64,000 nt of DNA from Bacteroidales bacterium. GTDB lineage: Bacteria; Bacteroidota; Bacteroidia; Bacteroidales; WCHB1-69. Below, one piece after another: positions 1 to 7,889 of the stretch. Position numbers and translations under genes: made by a program. The stretch covers positions 1-64,000 of the forward strand of contig JAEETJ010000007.1 in NCBI GenBank assembly GCA_016290295.1, given 5' to 3'. The notes beneath the pieces were generated by a model. It was not told where the DNA came from. It made no database searches and saw only the letters and a program-made list of their open reading frames with translations. Numbering within the stretch: position 1 is the first letter of the stretch; the number at the start of each line of letters is the position of its first letter.

Positions 1-43
1 AGCCTCTATTGTTTACGGGATTCTAGTATTTGTTTATGATTGC

Positions 44-67
44 AGAGATGCAATGCATTGCGTCTCT
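44..67. repeat. Short palindromic intergenic element
   Basis: The 24 bases are self-complementary along their whole length except for one T-G pair. The arms begin AGAGATGCAATG and end CATTGCGTCTCT. It lies in the spacer upstream of ftcD beside a second palindrome. It is probably a REP-like element and not an operator, because related GTAGAGACG/GGACGC palindromes occur elsewhere in the window. Confidence 0.6.
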
Positions 68-97
68 ACTGAAAAAGGTACGATTTTATTTTGTGCT

Positions 98-125
98 GTA
101 GAGACGCGCCGTGGCACGTCTCTAC
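98..125. repeat. Short palindromic intergenic element
   Basis: GTAGAGACG and CGTCTCTAC form a perfect 9-bp stem. The 10-base centre contains GCC/GGC, which can extend the hairpin. The arms share the GAGACG word with the palindrome at 44-67, so the two look like members of one family. Confidence 0.6.
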
Positions 126-186
126 CGAAAAATTTTTCTTTCACACCGAAATTTTGTAAATCCGTGCATAATAAGGGAAAAATATG

Positions 187-194
187 TACCTTTG
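187..194 (+). promoter_or_regulatory. Bacteroidota -7 promoter element of ftcD
   Basis: TACCTTTG matches the Bacteroidota -7 consensus TAnnTTTG and lies 55 bases before the ftcD start codon. I see no good TTTG -33 box at the usual 19-20 base spacing, so the call rests on the -7 box alone. Confidence 0.5.
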
Positions 195-249
195 TATTTA
201 TAGTGTAAATTATCAAGATATTAATAATCAATAAAATAGAAAAATAAAT

Positions 250-1947
250 ATGAAACAATTAATCGAATGCGTTCCCAATTTCAGCGAAGGAAGGAACATG
301 GATGTTATCAAGCAGATTACCGATGTGATTGAAAAGTCAGAGGGTGTGAAGTTGTTGGATGTGGATCCGGGCTTCACTACCAACCGTACGGTGGTGACTT
401 TTGTTGGCACTCCCGAAGAGGTTATTGCCACCGCATACAAGGCTATTGCCAAGGCCAAAGAGTTGATTGATATGCGTGGTCATCATGGCGACCACCCGCG
501 TTTTGGTGCTACCGATGTGTGTCCTTTGGTTCCCGTTTCCAACATCACCATGGAAGAGACTGCCGAGTATGCCCGTAAGCTGGCCAAAAAGGTAGGTGAG
601 GAACTCAATATTCCTGTTTTCTGCTACGAAAACGCTGCTTTCGAGCCGAAACGCCGCAATTTGGCCAACTGCCGTAATGGCGAGTACGAGGCTTTGAAAG
701 AACGTATCGCTTCTGCTGAATGGAAACCTGATTTCGGTCCTTGTGAATTTACCGAAGAGGTGGCCAAGAGTGGTGCTTCAGCCATCGGTGCCCGTGATTT
801 TCTGATTGCGGTGAACTATAATTTGAATACCACCTCCACCCGTCGTGCCAATGCCATCGCTTTTGACGTGCGCGAAAAGGGACGTCCGAAACGTGAAGGC
901 AACCCCATTACCGGCAAAATCGTGAAAGACGAGAACGGCAATCCCGTGAATATTCCTGGCACATTAAAGGGAACCAAGGCCATTGGCTGGTTCATCAAGG
1001 AATATGGTGTAGCACAGGTATCCATGAATATTACCGACACCAACGCTACTCCGCTTCATGTGGCTTTTGAGGAAGTACGCAAAAAAGCCGACGCCCGCGG
1101 CATTCGTGTAACGGGCACGGAAATTGTAGGTTTGGTGCCCAAGAAAACCCTGATTGACGCAGGTAAGTATTTCTTGGCCAAACAGCAACGCTCCTTGGGT
1201 ATCGATGAGCCCGAAATCATCAAAATCGCCATCAAGTCCATGGGCTTAGATGACCTGAAACCCTTCATTCCGGAAGAGAAAGTAATCGAATATCTGATAG
1301 AGAAAGACAACAAGACCGAGAAGTTGGTGGACATGACCTGCACCGGTTTTGCCAACGAGACTGCTTCTGAAAGTCCCGCTCCCGGTGGTGGTTCTATTTC
1401 CGCCTATATGGGTAGCCTGGGTGCCGCTTTGGGTACCATGGTGGCCAACCTGTCCTCCCACAAACCTGGCTGGGATGAGCGTTGGGAAGAATTCTCTCAG
1501 TGGGCTGAAAAAGGCCAGAAACTCAAAGATGAATTGCTGTGGCTGGTGGATGAGGATACCCATTCTTTCAATCTGATTATGGATGCTTTTGGTATGCCTA
1601 AGAGTAATGATGCTGAAAAAGCCGCTCGCAAACAGGCTATCCAGAATGCCACCAAATATGCTATTGAGGTGCCGTTCAAGACAATCCAGCGTAGTTTCGA
1701 CGTGTTCGAAATTTGTGCTGCCATGATTGAGAAGGGCAATCCTAATTCCGTAACCGATGCTGGTGTTGGCGTTTTATGCGCCCGTGCCGCTGTCATGGGA
1801 GCTTACCTGAATGTGAAAATCAACGCTTCCAGCTTGGAGGACAAGGTTTTCGCAGAGGAAATGGTGAGCAAAGCCCAGGCTTACGTGATGAAAGCTAAAG
1901 AGTTGGAGACAGCCCTGATGGCGAAAGTGGAGGAAGTTATCGGATAA
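250..1947 (+). CDS. ftcD: Bifunctional glutamate formimidoyltransferase / formimidoyl-THF cyclodeaminase
   Basis: Moves the formimino group of formiminoglutamate (from histidine breakdown) to tetrahydrofolate, then cyclises it to 5,10-methenyl-THF with release of ammonia. The N-terminal transferase half opens with CVPNFSEGRN, and RGHHGDHPRFGATD places a histidine at residue 82, the catalytic position known in the mammalian enzyme. The C-terminal cyclodeaminase half starts near residue 365 with SESPAPGGGS. The 565-residue length fits the fused form. No hut genes for the upstream steps lie next to it, so its partners must be elsewhere. Likely monocistronic: a promoter element precedes it and a repeat spacer follows. 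Confidence 0.95.
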   Translation: MKQLIECVPNFSEGRNMDVIKQITDVIEKSEGVKLLDVDPGFTTNRTVVTFVGTPEEVIATAYKAIAKAKELIDMRGHHGDHPRFGATDVCPLVPVSNITMEETAEYARKLAKKVGEELNIPVFCYENAAFEPKRRNLANCRNGEYEALKERIASAEWKPDFGPCEFTEEVAKSGASAIGARDFLIAVNYNLNTTSTRRANAIAFDVREKGRPKREGNPITGKIVKDENGNPVNIPGTLKGTKAIGWFIKEYGVAQVSMNITDTNATPLHVAFEEVRKKADARGIRVTGTEIVGLVPKKTLIDAGKYFLAKQQRSLGIDEPEIIKIAIKSMGLDDLKPFIPEEKVIEYLIEKDNKTEKLVDMTCTGFANETASESPAPGGGSISAYMGSLGAALGTMVANLSSHKPGWDERWEEFSQWAEKGQKLKDELLWLVDEDTHSFNLIMDAFGMPKSNDAEKAARKQAIQNATKYAIEVPFKTIQRSFDVFEICAAMIEKGNPNSVTDAGVGVLCARAAVMGAYLNVKINASSLEDKVFAEEMVSKAQAYVMKAKELETALMAKVEEVIG

Positions 1948-1949
1948 TT

Positions 1950-2021
1950 TGTAAATTAGCAAATGTGCAAATTAGCAAATTAATTTGCTAATTGACTAAT
2001 TAACCAATTTGCTAATTAAAA
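1950..2021. repeat. AT-rich tandem word repeat (AATTTGCTAATT family)
   Basis: The spacer between ftcD and nusB consists of degenerate copies of GCAAATTA and its complement TAATTTGC in both orientations. The same word fills 10009-10118 and 12790-12905. It supplies TTTG sequences that could serve as -33 promoter boxes for the gene downstream. Confidence 0.7.
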
Positions 2022-2026
2022 TTTTG

Positions 2027-2034
2027 TATTTTTG
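2027..2034 (+). promoter_or_regulatory. -7 promoter element for the nusB-coaE cluster
   Basis: TATTTTTG fits TAnnTTTG and lies 19 bases before the nusB ATG. The nearest upstream TTTG (2008-2011, inside the AATTTGC repeat) is 15 bases away, shorter than the usual 19-20. Confidence 0.5.
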
Positions 2035-2052
2035 CAGCTCTAAAAGAAAAAA

Positions 2053-3009
2053 ATGATAAGCAGACGTTATTTGAGAATCAAGGTGATGCAGGCCATCTTC
2101 GCTCATCAGATGAATGACCAAGAGGATGTGGCAGAAGGCGAGAAAAAATTAAACTCCGCTATCCAGTCCTGCTATACCTTGTTCATCTATTTTTTCTCGT
2201 TGTTTTCAGCCATATATCGCTACAGAGTTAACAAATTGGAGGATTTGAAAAATAAAATCAATCCTACCGAGGCTGACTTGAATCCCAACACCAAGTTTGT
2301 GGACAACAAGGTGATATTGCAGATTGATGAGAATGTGAGTTTGAACAAGTTGTATAAGGAGTTGAAAATCAATTGGAGCAATGATGCAGATTTCATTGTG
2401 CAGGTAAATCACGAGATCGTAAATCTTCCTGAATATCAAGAATACATGAAAAACTCCCAGCGGAGTTACAAGGAAGACAAGGATTTGGTGCTGGCCATAG
2501 TGGAAAAAGTATTTGTGGAAAGCGAACTGATTCATTGGTTTTTCGAGGAAAAGAATATTCACTGGTTTGATGATTATAACGAGGCGCTGTTGATGCTGTA
2601 TAAAAACATCCAGCAATTCAAGGAATCGCAAGAAAACCATTGCTCTATAGCATCTTTGTTCAAAGAAACTTCCGAGGATGAAGAGAGTGACAAGGAATTC
2701 TATAAACGTCTCTATACGCTGACTTTGGCACACAATCGCGAATACGAGGAAAGAATAGAGCAGAAGTTGCAGAACTGGGAGTTGGAACGTATGATGGGAA
2801 TTGACATCATCTTATTGAAGATGGCGCTCTGCGAATTTACCGAATTTCCAAGCATTCCGGTGAAAGTGACCATTAATGAATACATTGAGCTGGCTAAAAC
2901 TTATAGCTCAGCCAAAAGCAAGCAATTTATCAATGGTATGCTGGATAAGATAGCGGTGGATTTGAAGGAGGAAGGAAAGTTGAATAAGATGGGTAGAGGA
3001 TTAGTGTAA
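2053..3009 (+). CDS. nusB: Transcription antitermination factor NusB (long Bacteroidota form)
   Basis: NusB binds boxA RNA with NusE (S10) in rRNA antitermination complexes. The protein starts MISRRYLRIKVMQAIFAHQ, typical of the family. The conserved C-terminal fold is at about residues 230-310, with DIILLKMALCEF and PVKVTINEYIELAKTYSS. At 318 residues it is about twice the E. coli size, because a Bacteroidota-specific middle region is inserted. It leads a conserved cluster with a DUF1573 lipoprotein, yajC, a YbbR-like gene and coaE, which supports the call. Confidence 0.93.
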   Translation: MISRRYLRIKVMQAIFAHQMNDQEDVAEGEKKLNSAIQSCYTLFIYFFSLFSAIYRYRVNKLEDLKNKINPTEADLNPNTKFVDNKVILQIDENVSLNKLYKELKINWSNDADFIVQVNHEIVNLPEYQEYMKNSQRSYKEDKDLVLAIVEKVFVESELIHWFFEEKNIHWFDDYNEALLMLYKNIQQFKESQENHCSIASLFKETSEDEESDKEFYKRLYTLTLAHNREYEERIEQKLQNWELERMMGIDIILLKMALCEFTEFPSIPVKVTINEYIELAKTYSSAKSKQFINGMLDKIAVDLKEEGKLNKMGRGLV

Positions 3010-3024
3010 GTGTGAAGAATGTAG

Positions 3025-3043
3025 GGACGCATCGCATGCGTCC
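3025..3043. repeat. Short palindromic element (GGACGCAT arms)
   Basis: GGACGCAT and ATGCGTCC form a perfect 8-bp stem around CGC. A similar GTAGGGACGC palindrome with different arms occurs near 19100 and, inverted, near 24813. Confidence 0.6.
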
Positions 3044-3102
3044 GCAAGATGTAGGGCTGTCATATCATGGCAGCCGGGGTAGTGATGTAAATGTATTTCA
3101 AA

Positions 3103-3567
3103 ATGAAAAAAATATCGATTATCATTGGTTTATGTGTGTCAATCTTGTTGTTGGCGGCCTGCGGGGGAAAGAACGACTCCGAGGGTTTCTCCACGTCGGA
3201 TGTGCATAATCCGATGACGGCGGAGGGTTTGTCCAAGAAGGATGCGGAGAAAATGCCCGTGCTGACCTTCGAGACCTTGGAATACGACTTTGGCCGTGTT
3301 ATCAAAGGGGAGAGACTGAGCTATGCTTTCAAGTTCACAAATACTGGCAAGTCGAACCTCATTATTTCCAGTGCACGCTCCTCTTGTGGCTGCACTACGT
3401 CAACCCCTCCGCAAGCTCCTATTAGACCAGGAGAATCCGGGGAAATCGGTGTGGTGTTCGACTCCAAAAGCCAAAAGGGAGAAGTGAACAAATTAGTGGT
3501 GGTTTCAGCCAACACATACCCAGTGCAAACTACCCTTCGCTTGAAGGCAACCGTTGTGGAACCTTAA
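3103..3567 (+). CDS. DUF1573 lipoprotein
   Basis: Small predicted lipoprotein of unknown role with an immunoglobulin-like DUF1573 domain. MKKISIIIGLCVSILLLAAC is a lipoprotein signal with lipobox LAAC. The domain begins near residue 47 (TFETLEYDFGRVIKGE) and holds the typical SSCGCTTSTPP motif followed by GESGEIGVVFDS. I chose the ATG at 3103. An in-frame ATG at 3091 would add four residues (MYFK) before the signal peptide and is less likely. It sits between nusB and yajC, the usual place in Bacteroidota. Confidence 0.88.
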   Translation: MKKISIIIGLCVSILLLAACGGKNDSEGFSTSDVHNPMTAEGLSKKDAEKMPVLTFETLEYDFGRVIKGERLSYAFKFTNTGKSNLIISSARSSCGCTTSTPPQAPIRPGESGEIGVVFDSKSQKGEVNKLVVVSANTYPVQTTLRLKATVVEP

Positions 3568-3593
3568 TTTATTATTAATATAAAAAATTGAAA

Positions 3594-3929
3594 ATGAACA
3601 ACTTATTGTTTTTATTAATGGCTCCGGCACAAGATGGACAGGGAGCTGCAGGTGGTGGCTCTATGACTTTGATTTTTATCCTTTTGTTGCTGTTGATTTT
3701 CTACTTCTTCATGATTAGACCTCAGCAGAAAAAGCAAAAACAAATCGAAGAATACAGAAGCAAATTGGCAAAAGGTGACAAAGTGGTGACTATTGGTGGT
3801 CTTCATGGCAAGATTACTGATGTTCAAGAAAAAGTGTTTGTCATCGAAATTGCTGACGGTGTAAGAATTACCATCGAAAAAGCCGCTGTTGCCATCGACG
3901 AAAACGCTGCTAAGAACGCTGAAAAATAA
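3594..3929 (+). CDS. yajC: Preprotein translocase accessory subunit YajC
   Basis: YajC is a small single-span membrane partner of SecDF. One hydrophobic helix lies at about residues 23-43 and is followed by the family hallmark MIRPQQKKQKQIEEYRSKL and then KGDKVVTIGGLHGKI. The ATG at 3594 is preferred over a TTG two codons upstream. It is in line with the DUF1573 gene before it and the YbbR-like gene seven bases after it, consistent with one operon. Confidence 0.93.
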   Translation: MNNLLFLLMAPAQDGQGAAGGGSMTLIFILLLLLIFYFFMIRPQQKKQKQIEEYRSKLAKGDKVVTIGGLHGKITDVQEKVFVIEIADGVRITIEKAAVAIDENAAKNAEK

Positions 3930-3935
3930 ACGCTT

Positions 3936-4358
3936 ATGTACGTGGAAAATCAGCAAGAGAACAAGAATAAGATAAAACTGCCACCCTTAGCTTTCCTGGT
4001 GTGTCTTCTCCTGTCAGCTATCGCTTGGTTTTTTATGAATTTCTCCAGAGACCAGGAGCATACCTTGGAGTACAAGGTGGTGTGTTCCTCGCTTCCGGAG
4101 GGAAAAAAGACTTGTACCTTGTCTGATACCACGTTTTTGCTGACTTTTACCACAAGAGGTTTGAACTATCTGACTCCCAGATTCGCCGAAGAGAACAGAA
4201 TTGTCGATATCAATGTGAACGAATTGATCAAAAACAAGTCTAAACGCAGTGCATATTCGTTCTCTGGCAAAGAAATGTGTGACTTTTTACGTGAACAAGG
4301 CTACCCCGAACTAAAATCCGTTGACAAACCCGAAGTCGTCACCCTTTATATACGATAA
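3936..4358 (+). CDS. YbbR-like membrane-anchored protein
   Basis: A 140-residue protein with an N-terminal transmembrane helix (about residues 20-37, AFLVCLLLSAIAWFF) and a short extracytoplasmic domain. In Bacteroidota this slot between yajC and coaE holds a YbbR-like protein, and the SxxAWF pattern after the helix agrees. The exact function is unknown. The stop codon is four bases before the coaE ATG, so the two are probably translated from one message. Confidence 0.7.
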   Translation: MYVENQQENKNKIKLPPLAFLVCLLLSAIAWFFMNFSRDQEHTLEYKVVCSSLPEGKKTCTLSDTTFLLTFTTRGLNYLTPRFAEENRIVDINVNELIKNKSKRSAYSFSGKEMCDFLREQGYPELKSVDKPEVVTLYIR

Positions 4359-4362
4359 AAGG

Positions 4363-4971
4363 ATGAAGAAAGTAGCAATTACTGGCGGAATAGGCACAGG
4401 TAAGACCTATATTTCCCAATTCTTTGTACAGATGGGAATACCGGTTTTTTATGCGGATGAAGAAGCGAAAAATTGCTACGAAGACCCGAAAATTATAACG
4501 GCTATTCAGGCTCTTTTCGGGGACAAGGTGTTCACTGATAAAAAGATAGATTTCAAGAAGCTGGCGGAATGTGTTTTCCAGAATCCACAACAACTAGAGC
4601 TTGTCAACCAGCTGATACATCCCGTGGTGATGGAAAGATTTGAGGCATGGGCCGCGGAACAGCAGGCCCCGTCGGTCATGATGGAATCAGCCATTTTGTT
4701 TGAGCATGGCTTGGACAAATTTTTCGACTTGGTGATTGTGGTGGATGCGCCGATGGATGTCAGAGTAGAACGCATAAAGAAGAGAAACCCGAACCTTACT
4801 GAAGAAGAAATCAGGAACCGTATCCAAGCCCAAATGCCACAGGAGGAGAAGTGCCGGCGGGCAGATTTGGTGATAGATAATAGTGGTCAGTGGTCAGTGG
4901 TCAGTGGTCAGGTGGGAGGTTGTAGTATGCGGTGGAACCGAAATCGCCGCATAGCCCGAAGGGAGGGATAG
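4363..4971 (+). CDS. coaE: Dephospho-CoA kinase with repeat-derived C-terminus
   Basis: Phosphorylates dephospho-CoA in the last step of CoA synthesis. The P-loop GGIGTGKT is near the N-terminus, followed by YADEEAK and IHPVVMERF; the lid region DAPMDVRVERIKKRN is present. The ATG at 4363 starts MKKVAITGG; upstream in-frame codons overlap the YbbR-like gene and are unlikely. Odd feature: after ADLVIDNSG, where family members normally continue with a helix, the reading frame runs through four copies of a 7-base word (AGTGGTC) and a palindromic repeat. The last ~28 residues (from QWSVVSG to RRIARREG) are therefore repeat-encoded. Confidence 0.9.
   Translation: MKKVAITGGIGTGKTYISQFFVQMGIPVFYADEEAKNCYEDPKIITAIQALFGDKVFTDKKIDFKKLAECVFQNPQQLELVNQLIHPVVMERFEAWAAEQQAPSVMMESAILFEHGLDKFFDLVIVVDAPMDVRVERIKKRNPNLTEEEIRNRIQAQMPQEEKCRRADLVIDNSGQWSVVSGQVGGCSMRWNRNRRIARREG
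4882..4912. repeat. 7-base tandem repeat (AGTGGTC)x4 inside the 3' end of coaE
   Basis: Four perfect copies of AGTGGTC followed by AGG. Because the unit is 7 bases long, gain or loss of a copy would shift the coaE frame. It is directly followed by a CGCATAGCCCGAAGGG palindromic element that also occurs at about 6677. Confidence 0.8.
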
Positions 4972-5004
4972 TGACAAAAAAATTCAGAATTCAAAATTCA
5001 AAGG

Positions 5005-6606
5005 ATGAAAAAATTTTTAATAGGCATTTTTGTGTTCGCAGTTTTCTGGGCACAGGGACAAAATTGGTATAGTACAGACGATTTCACTGATGGTATGGAG
5101 TGTACCAGCGTGACCGTAGGCAAAAAGGCCTCGGCTGACGGTTCGGTGATGACTTCGCACACCGATGATAGTGGTCGTTCTCGTACCAATATCACGGTGG
5201 AAAAAGCGGCGGACCATCCCGCAGGTGCTACAGAAACCCTGTATAAGAGGGTTGCTGCCAAATCGGAGCCGGGCAAAATGAACCGCTACGACAATATTCC
5301 TGTGGGCGAGATTCCGCAGGTGGCACATACCTACCAGTTCCTGAATACAGCTTATCCTTGTGTCAACGAGAAACAGTTAGCTATCGGTGAATCAACTTTC
5401 GGCGGACGCAGTGAGCTGAGATCCGACAGTGGACTCATAGACTGCCAGCGCCTTTGCCAGTTGATGTTGGAGCGTTGCAGCACAGCACGCGATGCCATCA
5501 AAACGGCTGGCGAGTTGATGAAGAAATATGGCTGGATTGACGGTGGCGAGTGTCTGACAATTGCCGACAAGAACGAGGTGTGGCACCTGGAGATTGTGGG
5601 TCCTGGCAAGGGCAAATTGGGAGCGGTTTGGGCGGCCCAACGCGTGCCCGACGACCATATTGCCGTCAATGCCAATGCCTCTACTATTCGTGAAATAGAC
5701 TTGAAAAATAAGGATTATTTCATGGCTTCCGACAATGTGTATGCGGTGGCTGAGGAAAACGGCTGGTGGAGCAAAAAAAGCGGCGAACCTTTCAGATTTG
5801 CTTACGCTTACGCTCCTGATTCCCGTATGATGTTGGCCTGCCGTCGCCGCGAGTGGCGTGTGTTCGACCTGCTGGCCCCGTCATTGAAGTTGGACCCCAA
5901 TGCTGAAAACTATCCTTTCTCGGTGAAACCAGACTCTTTGGTGAAGCTTGAGAATATGGTGCGTGTTTTCCAGGATTATTACGAAGGCACAGAGTATGAT
6001 ATGCGGAAGAATATCACGGTGACTGACCGAGAAGGCAAAAGCGTGATTTCTCCTTTGGCCAATCCTTTTATGAAATCGGATGAGCTGAAATTGCACAAGG
6101 TGAATGGCGGCTGGCACGAACATGGCGAGCGCAACATCGCGGTGTGGTTTACGGTTTATGCGACCATTATCCAGTGCCGTAGCGACCTGCCCGATGAGGT
6201 GGGAGCTTTGTGCTGGTTTGCCCTCGACAATGTGGCTTCTTCGGTGTATGTGCCCATTTATGCCAACGTCACCGACCTGCCTTCAGAATACAAAACCTGT
6301 GGCCGTGAGACGGGTTTCAGTCGCAAAGCCGCCTGGTGGGCCTTCAACCGCTTGGGCACCTTGGCTTCGCAACGCTGGGGCGACATGCGACAGGTCATTG
6401 ATAGAACCTGGAAGCCGATTCAGAAGGAGTTTTTCGATAATCAGAAAAATATAGAAGATAAAGCACTGCTCTTGCTAAAAAATGGCCGTCGTGACGAAGC
6501 TTTGAAAATGTTGACCGATTATACGGCTCGTTGTGGTAATTATGCTATTGAAACCGCCTGGGACACCGGTGATTACATTTGGACAGTGTTTGACGGAGCG
6601 TGGTAA
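5005..6606 (+). CDS. Secreted C69-family dipeptidase
   Basis: Peptidase family C69 (PepD-like, Ntn-hydrolase fold) removing dipeptides from small peptides. A signal peptide covers about residues 1-19. The likely N-terminal nucleophile is Cys33 in MECTSVTVGKKASADGS, exposed after processing. The middle carries GGRSELRSDSGLIDCQRLCQLMLER and GGECLTIADKNEVWHLEIVGPG, both typical of C69. At 533 residues it matches the usual full length. It probably degrades peptides in the periplasm or at the surface, since this window also has a DPP-IV-like enzyme and PepT. Repeats flank it on both sides. Confidence 0.9.
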   Translation: MKKFLIGIFVFAVFWAQGQNWYSTDDFTDGMECTSVTVGKKASADGSVMTSHTDDSGRSRTNITVEKAADHPAGATETLYKRVAAKSEPGKMNRYDNIPVGEIPQVAHTYQFLNTAYPCVNEKQLAIGESTFGGRSELRSDSGLIDCQRLCQLMLERCSTARDAIKTAGELMKKYGWIDGGECLTIADKNEVWHLEIVGPGKGKLGAVWAAQRVPDDHIAVNANASTIREIDLKNKDYFMASDNVYAVAEENGWWSKKSGEPFRFAYAYAPDSRMMLACRRREWRVFDLLAPSLKLDPNAENYPFSVKPDSLVKLENMVRVFQDYYEGTEYDMRKNITVTDREGKSVISPLANPFMKSDELKLHKVNGGWHEHGERNIAVWFTVYATIIQCRSDLPDEVGALCWFALDNVASSVYVPIYANVTDLPSEYKTCGRETGFSRKAAWWAFNRLGTLASQRWGDMRQVIDRTWKPIQKEFFDNQKNIEDKALLLLKNGRRDEALKMLTDYTARCGNYAIETAWDTGDYIWTVFDGAW

Positions 6607-6662
6607 TCAGGTTACACGGAATAGTGATTAGGGGATAGGGAATAGAACGCATAATCATTGCG

Positions 6663-6741
6663 ATGGAACCGCAGTCGCCGCATAGCCCGAAGGGCGGGGT
6701 AGTGACGCAAAGATAATTCAAAATTCAGAATTCAAAATTCA
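6663..6741. repeat. Intergenic mosaic: GCCCGAAGGGC palindrome plus AATTCAAA tandem words
   Basis: GGAACCGCAGTCGCCGCATA leads into GCCCGAAGGGC (4-bp stem, GAA loop) and GGGGTAGTGAC. Tandem AATTCAAAATTCAG words then run up to the next start codon. The same order, palindrome then AATTCAAA words then ATG, occurs at 4931-5004 before the dipeptidase gene. Confidence 0.7.
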
Positions 6742-7317
6742 ATGATAGACGAAATTTACATTCATGAAACCGCAGTGGTGGATGCACCGTGCAAGATAGG
6801 CAGAGGCACGAAGATTTGGCATTTCTGCCATCTGATGCCGAATTGTGTGATAGGGGAGGAGTGCATTTTGGGACAGAATGTTTTTGTGGCATCCGAGGTA
6901 ACCCTTGGCAATCGCGTGAAGGTTCAGAATAATGTGTCTATCTACAAAGGGGTTACTTGTGAAGATGAGGTGTTTATCGGGCCGTCTGCCGTGTTTACCA
7001 ATGTGGTGAATCCCCGCAGCGCAGTGGAACGGAAAAATGAGTTTGCTCCCACACACATAGGTAAAGGTGCCACTATCGGTGCCAATGCCACAATTGTCTG
7101 TGGTCATCATATTGGCCGCTATGCCTTTGTGGGAGCTGGTACCGTCGTTACCCGCGATGTGCTCGATTATGAGCTGGTGGTCGGAAATCCTGCCCAACAT
7201 GCCGGCTGGATGAGCGAAAACGGCCAGAAATTGCAGTTCGATGCCGAGGGTTTCGCCCTTTGTCCCGTTACAGGTGAAAAATATCAATTAGTTGACCATA
7301 AAGTAGTAAAGTTATAA
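6742..7317 (+). CDS. Left-handed beta-helix sugar N-acyltransferase (WbpD/WlbB-like)
   Basis: Hexapeptide-repeat acyltransferase that would acetylate an amino sugar nucleotide using acetyl-CoA. Repeats of the type (I/V)GxxxxI run through about residues 15-150: IGRGTKIWHFCHL, IGEECILGQNVF, IGKGATIGANATIV and VGAGTVVTRDV. The SAVERKNEFAPTHIGKGATIG stretch resembles WbpD, which acetylates UDP-2-acetamido-3-amino-2,3-dideoxy-glucuronate. It ends VVGNPAQHAGWMSENG and a short CPVTGEKYQL tail. The substrate is inferred, not shown. It abuts a TetR-like gene with no gap and may serve cell-surface glycan made elsewhere. Confidence 0.82.
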   Translation: MIDEIYIHETAVVDAPCKIGRGTKIWHFCHLMPNCVIGEECILGQNVFVASEVTLGNRVKVQNNVSIYKGVTCEDEVFIGPSAVFTNVVNPRSAVERKNEFAPTHIGKGATIGANATIVCGHHIGRYAFVGAGTVVTRDVLDYELVVGNPAQHAGWMSENGQKLQFDAEGFALCPVTGEKYQLVDHKVVKL

Positions 7318-7878
7318 ATGAAAATCAAGGTAACCCCAAAAATCCATGCGGTATATGATTTCTTTCTGAAAGAAGGATTTCATCGTACCATGGTGGATAT
7401 TGCCCACGCGATCAAGGTTACCCCTAAGACTTTGTTTAACCGCTATGAATCCAAGGCCAATATGGTGCTGGAAGCCCGTAGATATTGGCATCAACTGATA
7501 CTTCAGCGCCTGTCTGAAAAAATGGAGTATTGCAATAATGTGGTAGAAAAACTGATCATACTCATTTGTGAATGTCATTATTGTTTGCAGCAAGAATCCA
7601 ATTATTTTATGAAAGAGCTTGAGGATGCATTCACTTGTGAGGAAAATGCTTTTTGTACAAGCCTGAAAAAACTCCTGAAAGAGGGGCTGGACCAACACCT
7701 GCTGAATTCCGCTGTAAATCCGCAAGAATATGCAAAATTCTTTATGCATAATGTGTACTCTTATTTACCTCAACATTTGAATGCTGACACCTTTTATAAT
7801 CTGTTGTCACCGGTTATGCTTCCAGAGGCACAAAATATTTATAATCAAATAGATGTCAATAAAATTATTCATCAATAA
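7318..7878 (+). CDS. TetR/AcrR-family transcriptional regulator
   Basis: The N-terminal helix-turn-helix is at about residues 10-55: FFLKEGFHRTMVDIAHAIKVTPKTLFNRYESKANMV fits the TetR DNA-binding domain, with the recognition helix in KVTPKTLFNRYESK. The rest is an alpha-helical ligand/dimer domain with no recognisable ligand signature. The start codon follows directly on the stop of the acyltransferase gene, and the DPP-IV gene begins 11 bases downstream. The three may form one transcript, but no regulatory link is shown. Confidence 0.82.
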   Translation: MKIKVTPKIHAVYDFFLKEGFHRTMVDIAHAIKVTPKTLFNRYESKANMVLEARRYWHQLILQRLSEKMEYCNNVVEKLIILICECHYCLQQESNYFMKELEDAFTCEENAFCTSLKKLLKEGLDQHLLNSAVNPQEYAKFFMHNVYSYLPQHLNADTFYNLLSPVMLPEAQNIYNQIDVNKIIHQ

Positions 7879-7889
7879 AAACTATTGCA

